A DNA stretch of 20,884 nucleotides from Brevibacillus sp. (lineage in GTDB: Bacteria > Bacillota > Bacilli > Brevibacillales > Brevibacillaceae): assembly GCA_029240815.1 (NCBI GenBank), contig JARDZO010000069.1, positions 1-20,884 of the forward strand. The letters run 5' to 3'. Under the pieces are notes generated by a model. That model made no database searches and had not been told where the DNA came from. It was given only the letters and a program-made list of their open reading frames with translations. The translations under genes and the position numbers were made by a program. Positions 15,304-20,884 of this stretch are shown piece after piece; position 1 is the first letter of the stretch, and each line of letters opens with the position of its first letter.

Positions 15304-15342
15304 AAGCTGACATCCTGCGCATGACAGGTGTCAGCTTTATTT
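15304..15342 (+). terminator. intrinsic terminator of the hut-like operon
   Basis: AAGCTGACA (15304-15312) pairs with TGTCAGCTT (15329-15337), extended by CCTG with CAGG inside, and is followed by TATTT. It overlaps the stop codon of the convergent PucR-type gene. Confidence 0.75.
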
Positions 15343-17211
15343 GGCGTGCTCGAGCAGTCGTGCTTCTATCTCGCTCTCCATCAACTGATAGATCTGGATC
15401 GCTAGGCTGACGTCGAGAAACTGTTTCTGGTTCGTGAGTGAGATCTCTAGTATCTCTTCGATTCGTTTAATCCGATAGATCAGGCTATTCAGGTGAATAT
15501 TTAAAGCCCCTGCTGTTTCTTTCATCTTGAGACTATGATCGAGATAAGTCGTGAGGGTTTGCAAGAACTCTCTTTTTCTTGATTTTTCATACCGTAAAAG
15601 AGGGCCAAGTATTTCGAATACGTAATCCAACAAATCTTCGGTCGCGTTTTGCAGAAGCAAACGTTTGCCTCCTAGTTCTGCATAGCTCAAGTAGGATAGC
15701 TCCATTTTGTAGTTTTTCAAGAAGGTGAGGCATCTCATTGCTTCCTCCGAAGATTTGTAGACATCCTTTAAACCACTTTTGACGCCCCCGATTCCGATCG
15801 ATGCCTTTAGCCCCCACTTCTTCCCTTGGATGCTTGCGGTGAATTTTTGGCATTGCTCTTTGAGGGAACGCTGGATGTCTTTCCAGGCTAGGTTGCTCGC
15901 AAAAGAAAGCAATATGACCAAATGATCCTGCTTGGCGACAATCATGCCGAGCGGGTAGGCGTGTAAAAAGCAATCCGTAGCGATCTGGATGAGGTTCCTG
16001 CGAGCGGCGAGTAATCGGTTGTAAAAGTCGGGAGAATCGCGAAGGTCGTTCTCAAAATTGATCGTCAACACTTGATAGGAGCGATTCGGATCCATCTGCA
16101 AATGTTGGGCTTGTTCGATCAGTCTGGTGCTGATATGACCCGTAAAAAGCTGTTCGATGAACTGGCCTTTCAGGTTTTGCTCGGTTTCGAAGACGGCTTG
16201 TTCTTTGACCATTTCAAAGGAAATGACAGTGCATACGTGCTCGAGTGCGGCCATGTCCACTTCGTCCAGTGGCTCGTCCGTGAGCAAGGCCAGATAGCCC
16301 AAAAAGTGTGGTCTCGCTCCAATCGGGAACATCATGAAGCCATGGGGTGTCTTTCTAGTGCCAAACATCGGGTACGCCGCCACATGGGTCAGCGTGGACT
16401 GGATCACCTGCTGAATGTCCTCCAGCTTGCCTCCGTTCTGAATGGATGACCGTACAGGGGAGGAAGACAGGATTTCGCCCATTTGATCCATGAGGATGAT
16501 CGGCTTGTCCATGAGCTGGTGGACATAGCGCAGGATCGCAGGGACGCCCTCTCCATGCAGCACTAACTCTGCCAAGCTTTGATGAATTTCCAGGGAGCGA
16601 TTGAGCAGCCGATTTTGCTGCTTCATTTGCGTATTCATCGCTTCTAGCAGCTGGACGGAGTTTTCTTTATCCCGATATAGATTGGCTTTTTCCAAGGCGA
16701 TGGCAGCTTGATGGGAAATGGCTTCCAGCAGCTGAATATCCTCCGGTTTGAAGGAAGCGTCGGGACGAAAGCAGTCCAGCGTGATGACTCCGATGCACTC
16801 CCCATTGGACATGATGGGAGCGCCAGCAGCTGAGTACGGAAAGATAGGGTCAGCTGCACGCAATCTCTCCTGATTGGGGGTCGACATCGTCCGAGTGGCT
16901 CGGTACACACTATCGCGATCGGGAAAATGTGTGCATTTTTTCTGAAGAAAGGTAATGCCTGTCATGGACTCACCGGGCTTGAGACGAACGACAGAGAGCA
17001 CGTCATTGTTACGCAAGAAAATGCTTTTCGCGACTAGATAATCATCCAGAGGGTCATACAGGAATAAATACCCTTCGTCAGCCGCTTCGATGACAGAGAG
17101 CGTCTCTTTCATGATGGTATTGAATACAACGTCCAGATCGAGTGTGGAATTAATGGCGTTGGACACTTGAATCAACATCTGCAATTGTCCGTGACTCAGC
17201 TCACTTTTCAT
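15337..17211 (-). CDS. GAF-domain PucR/CdaR-family transcriptional regulator
   Basis: A 624-residue regulator. A GAF ligand-binding domain occupies about residues 10-178 (SAAGAPIMSNGECIGVITLDCF and the closing EAISHQAAIALEKANLYRD). A middle region of uncertain class and a CdaR-like segment follow. The end is the PucR-type helix-turn-helix (about 560-620: LKMKETAGALNIHLNSLIYRIKRIEEIL). The start is the ATG at 17211, giving MKSELSHGQ, because AAAGG lies 7 nt upstream and a -10 sits further upstream at 17276-17281. A longer frame to 17346 has no ribosome site and would overlap that promoter. It is divergent from the peptide transporter operon, so it is likely to regulate that operon, its own gene, or both. 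The ligand is unknown. Confidence 0.88.
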   Translation of the reverse strand: MKSELSHGQLQMLIQVSNAINSTLDLDVVFNTIMKETLSVIEAADEGYLFLYDPLDDYLVAKSIFLRNNDVLSVVRLKPGESMTGITFLQKKCTHFPDRDSVYRATRTMSTPNQERLRAADPIFPYSAAGAPIMSNGECIGVITLDCFRPDASFKPEDIQLLEAISHQAAIALEKANLYRDKENSVQLLEAMNTQMKQQNRLLNRSLEIHQSLAELVLHGEGVPAILRYVHQLMDKPIILMDQMGEILSSSPVRSSIQNGGKLEDIQQVIQSTLTHVAAYPMFGTRKTPHGFMMFPIGARPHFLGYLALLTDEPLDEVDMAALEHVCTVISFEMVKEQAVFETEQNLKGQFIEQLFTGHISTRLIEQAQHLQMDPNRSYQVLTINFENDLRDSPDFYNRLLAARRNLIQIATDCFLHAYPLGMIVAKQDHLVILLSFASNLAWKDIQRSLKEQCQKFTASIQGKKWGLKASIGIGGVKSGLKDVYKSSEEAMRCLTFLKNYKMELSYLSYAELGGKRLLLQNATEDLLDYVFEILGPLLRYEKSRKREFLQTLTTYLDHSLKMKETAGALNIHLNSLIYRIKRIEEILEISLTNQKQFLDVSLAIQIYQLMESEIEARLLEHAK

Positions 17212-17275
17212 GGGGCCACCTTTACGGGAAAAGGATGTGTGAAGCATGTTTACATGGTAGTTACACCCATCTTCT

Positions 17276-17281
17276 ATTATA
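17276..17281 (-). promoter_or_regulatory. -10 element of the PucR-type gene
   Basis: A perfect TATAAT on the minus strand lies 65 nt before the start codon at 17211. No clear -35 is seen at 17 bp, so an activator may be needed. Confidence 0.5.
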
Positions 17282-17389
17282 AGAGAACAGGGAGGATACT
17301 CTCTTGTTTTTCGTGTAATCATACAAGTTTTGCAAACGAAATTCATAGAAACATACGTAGAAAGAAAAACTCTCTTTGATAAAATTTAA

Positions 17390-17404
17390 TGTATTCAGAA
17401 AATT
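17390..17404 (+). promoter_or_regulatory. CodY-like box before the peptide transporter operon
   Basis: TGTATTCAGAAAATT matches 12 of 15 positions of the CodY consensus AATTTTCWGAAAATT. It lies 30 bp before the start codon, downstream of a possible -10 TAAAAT (17380-17385), a position suited to a roadblock or repression. CodY is known to repress the dpp operon of B. subtilis. Confidence 0.5.
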
Positions 17405-17433
17405 TAGTTACAACTGATAAGAGGGGGATTGAA

Positions 17434-19017
17434 ATGTTACGGAAGAATCATGCACTCCTGTACCTGTTTTTGCTGGTAGCCGTATTGCTAGCAGCATGCA
17501 CACCTGAAACAGCGGGTACGGCTCCGAGTAACCCGCCGACTCAGAACCAACCGAGCGGCACGAACGAAACCCCCTCAGCCCCGCCCAAGCAAGATTTGGT
17601 CATTGGCTTTGAGGCAGATGCCGCAACCATGCTGGCGAATACCGATGTGAATTACGTGACAGATATCCAAATTCGCAATATCTACGACCCTCTCATTGAT
17701 CGAGACAAAAATGGTGCGCTCATTCCTGTATTGGCAACCGAATGGAAGAATCTCGATCCGCTCACCTGGGAGTTCAAGCTGCGTCAGGGAGTCAAATTCA
17801 CCAATGGAGAGCCTTTCAATGCAGAGGCCGTGAAATACAACATCGATTACATTTTGGATGAAAAGAACAACTCGTTCTATCGTTCGAGGTGGAAGGACAT
17901 CAAAGAAGTGAAGATCATCGATGAAAATACGGTGCAGATCATCACTGTTCAGCCGTTCCCGACGCTGCTGCTCCGAATCGCTGACGACTTGCTGATCATG
18001 GCACCCAAGCATACCCAAGAGGTGGGACTGGAAAAAGCGGCGACTAATCCAGTAGGGACGGGTGCTTACAAATTTGAAAAGTGGACCAGGGATGAGTCGC
18101 TGCAGCTGGCGGCCAATGAAGAGTACTGGCAGGGAGCCCCCGCCATCAAAAAGCTGACGTTTAAAATCATTCCGGAATTCAGCGCACGTCTGTCTGCCTT
18201 CTTGAGTGGAGAAATCCACTTGTTTAAAAACGTTCCTGTAGATTCGGTGGAACGCGTGAAAAGCAGTGACAATGGCAAGATCGAGATGGTCGGCTCGTCG
18301 AGGATCAATTACGTGGCGCTGAATACGTTTTACGATGGTCCGCTAAAAGACAAGCGAGTGCGCCAGGCGATCAACTACGCCATTGATGTGGATGAACTGC
18401 TGAAGTCGGTATTAAACGGGAACGGAACCAAAATGACAGGTCCGCTGTCCAAGGTGAATGTCGATTACACGGAGACAAAAGATTACGGCTACGATCCAGA
18501 CAAGGCGATTGCTTTGCTAAAAGAAGCAAACATTGATCCGAAAAGCTTGAAGCTGCAGCTGGATACGCCAAACGGTCGATATCCCATGGATACGCATGTC
18601 GCCCAAGCGATTGCTTCACAGCTGCAAAAGATCGGGATCACGGTCACCGTGCAAGCAAATGAATGGGGCAATCACCTCGCCAAGATCCGCCAGCATGAAA
18701 TGAAGGACATGTTTATCCTCGGATGGGGCCCTGCTTTTGATGCGCAAGGCACGATTGAGAATCTTTTTACGGAAAAAGCGCCATACAGCGGTTTCTACGA
18801 TAAAGAAGTGGAAGCGATGATTCAAAAAGCGTTACCGGTGTTTGATCCTGCAGAACGCAAAAAAGGATTCGACGAGCTGCAGAATCGATTGGTGGAAGAA
18901 GCAGCTTGGGTACCACTCTGGCAGCAGGGCGACTTGTACGCTGTAGACAAGAATCTGGAGTTTACCCCGCGTGCGGATGAAAAGTTCTCTGTGTTTGAAA
19001 TGAAGTGGGCGAAGTAG
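17434..19017 (+). CDS. peptide/nickel-type ABC transporter substrate-binding lipoprotein
   Basis: A 527-residue exported lipoprotein of the SBP_bac_5 (DppA/OppA type) family, which captures peptides or similar ligands outside the cell. The signal peptide (MLRKNHALLYLFLLVAVLLAA) ends at the lipobox LAAC with C22, followed by a Pro/Ser/Thr-rich linker of about 30 residues. Family motifs include IYDPLIDRD, LTWEFKLRQGVKFTNGEPF, NPVGTGAYKFEKW and VRQAINYAID. The start is the ATG at 17434 with GAGGGGG upstream; an upstream in-frame ATG at 17389 would spoil the signal peptide. Two permease genes follow, so this is the first gene of a Dpp/Opp-type operon. The exact ligand (dipeptide, oligopeptide or another compound) cannot be told. 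Confidence 0.93.
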   Translation: MLRKNHALLYLFLLVAVLLAACTPETAGTAPSNPPTQNQPSGTNETPSAPPKQDLVIGFEADAATMLANTDVNYVTDIQIRNIYDPLIDRDKNGALIPVLATEWKNLDPLTWEFKLRQGVKFTNGEPFNAEAVKYNIDYILDEKNNSFYRSRWKDIKEVKIIDENTVQIITVQPFPTLLLRIADDLLIMAPKHTQEVGLEKAATNPVGTGAYKFEKWTRDESLQLAANEEYWQGAPAIKKLTFKIIPEFSARLSAFLSGEIHLFKNVPVDSVERVKSSDNGKIEMVGSSRINYVALNTFYDGPLKDKRVRQAINYAIDVDELLKSVLNGNGTKMTGPLSKVNVDYTETKDYGYDPDKAIALLKEANIDPKSLKLQLDTPNGRYPMDTHVAQAIASQLQKIGITVTVQANEWGNHLAKIRQHEMKDMFILGWGPAFDAQGTIENLFTEKAPYSGFYDKEVEAMIQKALPVFDPAERKKGFDELQNRLVEEAAWVPLWQQGDLYAVDKNLEFTPRADEKFSVFEMKWAK

Positions 19018-19059
19018 GCATACGAAAAGACGACGTAGCCAGGAGGATTGGAGGATTGT

Positions 19060-19977
19060 ATGCTGGACTATCTCATCAAACGGACAGTGCAAGTGCTGGT
19101 CGTACTCTTCTTGGCTCTGACAACTGTCTTTTTCATTATCCGGCTGTCTGGAGATCCGACTGCTCTCTTTTTGCCGCCAGATGCACCCCGTGAACAATTG
19201 GAGGAATTTCGCAAAGCACTTGGTTTTGATCGGCCGTTGTTCGTGCAATATGCCGAATTTATCACGAATGCCGTTCAAGGTGATTTCGGAGACTCCTTGC
19301 GCACGAGGGAGGATGCGCTGCAGACGGTACTCAGCCGGATTCCAGCGACTTTTCAGCTGGCATTTACCGCCTTGGGACTTTCCTTGCTGATTGCGATTCC
19401 CATCGGCATCAATTCGGCTTACAAGCGCAACACCCTCTTTGACCAGACAGGAGTGGCATTCACGGTATTAGGTCAAGCCTTACCCAGCTTTTGGCTCGGA
19501 CTGATACTGATCTATGTGTTTGCGGTCCAGTTCAAATGGCTGCCTACAGGGGGAGGCGGGTCTTTCGTTCATCTCATCTTGCCTGCCCTGACATTAGCGG
19601 CCTACAGCGTCGCGAGGTTTGCCCGTTTCACACGTTCGACGATGCTGGACGTTCTGCGAAAAGACTATATCCGCACAGCCAAGGCATCTGGGATACCGAT
19701 GTACAAAATTCTTTCGGTGTATGCCTTGAAGAATACGCTCATCCCGATCATTACCCTCGTCGCTCTCGATTTGGGGGTCCTGCTCGGCGGTGCGGTCATT
19801 GTGGAGGTTGTCTTTGCCTGGCCGGGACTAGGACGACTCTTGATGCAGTCTTTGCTCAATCGTGATTTTCCCGTAGTCATGGCAGGAGTGTTTTTGATTG
19901 CCTTCATCTATTCCGTGATTAACTTTGTGGTGGATGTGCTCTATGCCTACGTCAATCCACAAATTCGATTCAAGTAG
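19060..19977 (+). CDS. peptide ABC transporter permease, DppB/OppB type
   Basis: A 305-residue membrane permease with about six transmembrane helices. The N-terminal helix motif (MLDYLIKRTVQVLVVLFLAL) and the EAA-type cytoplasmic loop that docks the ATPases (RTAKASGIPMYKIL, then NTLIPI) identify the DppB group. The C-terminal GLGRLLMQSLLNRDFPV segment is typical. The start is the ATG at 19060 with GGAGG 5 nt upstream. An in-frame TTG at 19048 is too close to the preceding AGGAGG to be used. The gene begins 42 bp after the binding-protein gene and ends 12 bp before the next permease. Confidence 0.93.
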   Translation: MLDYLIKRTVQVLVVLFLALTTVFFIIRLSGDPTALFLPPDAPREQLEEFRKALGFDRPLFVQYAEFITNAVQGDFGDSLRTREDALQTVLSRIPATFQLAFTALGLSLLIAIPIGINSAYKRNTLFDQTGVAFTVLGQALPSFWLGLILIYVFAVQFKWLPTGGGGSFVHLILPALTLAAYSVARFARFTRSTMLDVLRKDYIRTAKASGIPMYKILSVYALKNTLIPIITLVALDLGVLLGGAVIVEVVFAWPGLGRLLMQSLLNRDFPVVMAGVFLIAFIYSVINFVVDVLYAYVNPQIRFK

Positions 19978-19989
19978 GAGGGCCGCCGC

Positions 19990-20884
19990 ATGAATCAAAC
20001 AACGATAACGGAAACCGGGGTCAATCCGAGCCCTCGCCGAAACGCCAAAAAAAGTCATATGAAGTGGGGCTTCTACTATCGGCAGCTGAAGAAAAGTCCA
20101 TCAGGGCTGGCAGGATTTCTCATTATTTTGGTCGTCCTGTTTCTCGGGGTATTCGGCTCGTGGGTAGCGCCCTATGACCCCAATCTAGCGGAGTTCAGCA
20201 AAAAGCTTCTTCCCCCGATGACGGAGGGACATTTGCTCGGAACCGATCAGTTGGGGCGGGACATCTTTTCCAGACTGATTCACGGTACGAGCGTCTCGTT
20301 GATTATTGGATGTTGTGCCGTCGTAGTTGCAGGAATGGTTGGTACAGCATTAGGAGTGATCGCGGGCTATTTTCGCGGGTGGGTCGATATCATCATCATG
20401 CGAATCGTAGACGTCGTGCTCAGCTTTCCCTTTATCCTGCTCGTTCTCGTCATCAATGCGGTCATCGGGACGGGGCTGAAGAATATCATCATCTCATTGG
20501 CTGTGGCAGGCTGGGTCGTCTATGCGCGGGTCGTGCGCAGCGAGGTGCTGGCATTGCGGGAAAAAGAATTCATCCTCTCCTGCGTGGCTACAGGGGTACC
20601 CAGGTGGGAGATCATTCTCAAGCATATCGTACCGAATTTATTTACGCCCATTATCGTGCTGTCGTCCTTACAGATTGCGACGTATATCATCGCAGAAGCT
20701 TCGATCAGCTTTCTTGGCTTTGGTGTTCAACCTCCTCAGCCAGCGTGGGGAAACATGCTCAGTGAAGGAAAAGACTACATTTTCAGTGCCTGGTGGTTGA
20801 TTACGTTTCCCGGAATCGCGATCGTGATTACCGCTTTAGGTGTCAATTTGTTTGGGGATTGGCTGCGCGATGTGCTCGATCCTG
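19990..20884 (+). CDS. peptide ABC transporter permease, DppC/OppC type (partial, open at window end)
   Basis: The frame stays open to the last base, giving 298 residues so far, almost the full family length of about 300. DppC features include an N-terminal hydrophilic arm, a first helix (SGLAGFLIILVVLFLGVFG), the APYDPN segment, GTDQLGRDIFSRLIHG, the EAA loop (FILSCVATGVPRWEIILKHI), and the ending GDWLRDVLDP. The ATG at 19990 follows GGAGGG (19977-19982) by 7 nt, and that ribosome site overlaps the previous stop codon, so translation is probably coupled. Only the last few residues and the stop are missing; ATPase genes are expected just beyond. Confidence 0.95.
   Translation, partial: MNQTTITETGVNPSPRRNAKKSHMKWGFYYRQLKKSPSGLAGFLIILVVLFLGVFGSWVAPYDPNLAEFSKKLLPPMTEGHLLGTDQLGRDIFSRLIHGTSVSLIIGCCAVVVAGMVGTALGVIAGYFRGWVDIIIMRIVDVVLSFPFILLVLVINAVIGTGLKNIIISLAVAGWVVYARVVRSEVLALREKEFILSCVATGVPRWEIILKHIVPNLFTPIIVLSSLQIATYIIAEASISFLGFGVQPPQPAWGNMLSEGKDYIFSAWWLITFPGIAIVITALGVNLFGDWLRDVLDP

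Noticed and set aside
17212..17346. Longer N-terminus for the PucR-type regulator starting at 17346
   Set aside because: No ribosome site is present, and the extension would overlap a perfect -10 element at 17276-17281. The ATG at 17211 has a good ribosome site.
1..20884. tRNA genes, CRISPR arrays, insertion sequences or prophage genes
   Set aside because: No tRNA T-loop pattern, regular repeat-spacer array, transposase or phage-like gene was seen on either strand.

Overview
The window looks like a chromosomal stretch of a Bacillota bacterium of the Brevibacillus/Paenibacillaceae type. The evidence is strong AGGAGG-type ribosome sites, TTG and GTG starts, intrinsic terminators with U-tracts, a Bacillus-like cold-shock gene, a RocR-like sigma-54 activator, and Dpp-type peptide genes. 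The genus is inferred from overall resemblance only.

Layout. (1) 16-852: an M55 D-aminopeptidase (DppA-like), probably the end of an operon that starts off the window. (2) 918-1960: a small uncharacterised minus-strand gene and a cold-shock protein gene with promoter, about 110-nt leader and terminator. (3) 2282-4437: a two-component system made of a Cache-like/SpoOB-type sensor kinase and a LytTR response regulator. (4) 4438-5092: about 650 bp without a convincing gene, holding a hairpin, a terminator, a long self-complementary RNA candidate with its own terminator, and a CodY-like site. (5) 5093-7218: an APC-family permease and an SDR dehydrogenase in one operon. (6) 7342-9048, minus: a PAS/AAA+/Fis sigma-54 activator. 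(7) 9380-15342: a near-perfect sigma-54 promoter, then a hutU-like, hutI-like, lipoprotein and hutH-like operon closed by a terminator. (8) 15337-17211, minus: a GAF/PucR regulator, divergent from (9) 17434-20884: a peptide ABC transporter operon (binding lipoprotein, two permeases, the last cut by the window end).

The most interesting part is the hut-like operon. Its three enzymes belong to the histidine-degradation families (lyase, urocanase, imidazolonepropionase), but each departs from the family at a position that is normally conserved. The lyase has Ala-Asp instead of the Ser-His pair that reads the substrate ring. The urocanase lacks the HHGGGVGMG motif. The amidohydrolase has Ala for Glu252 and Asn for the metal ligand Asp324. 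No formiminoglutamase gene follows. Control is by sigma-54 and a dedicated activator, not by the HutP antitermination known from Bacillus. I infer a parallel pathway for a modified histidine or related imidazole (for example a thio- or N-methyl-histidine derivative), not plain histidine. This rests on remembered family motifs and needs a structural or biochemical test.
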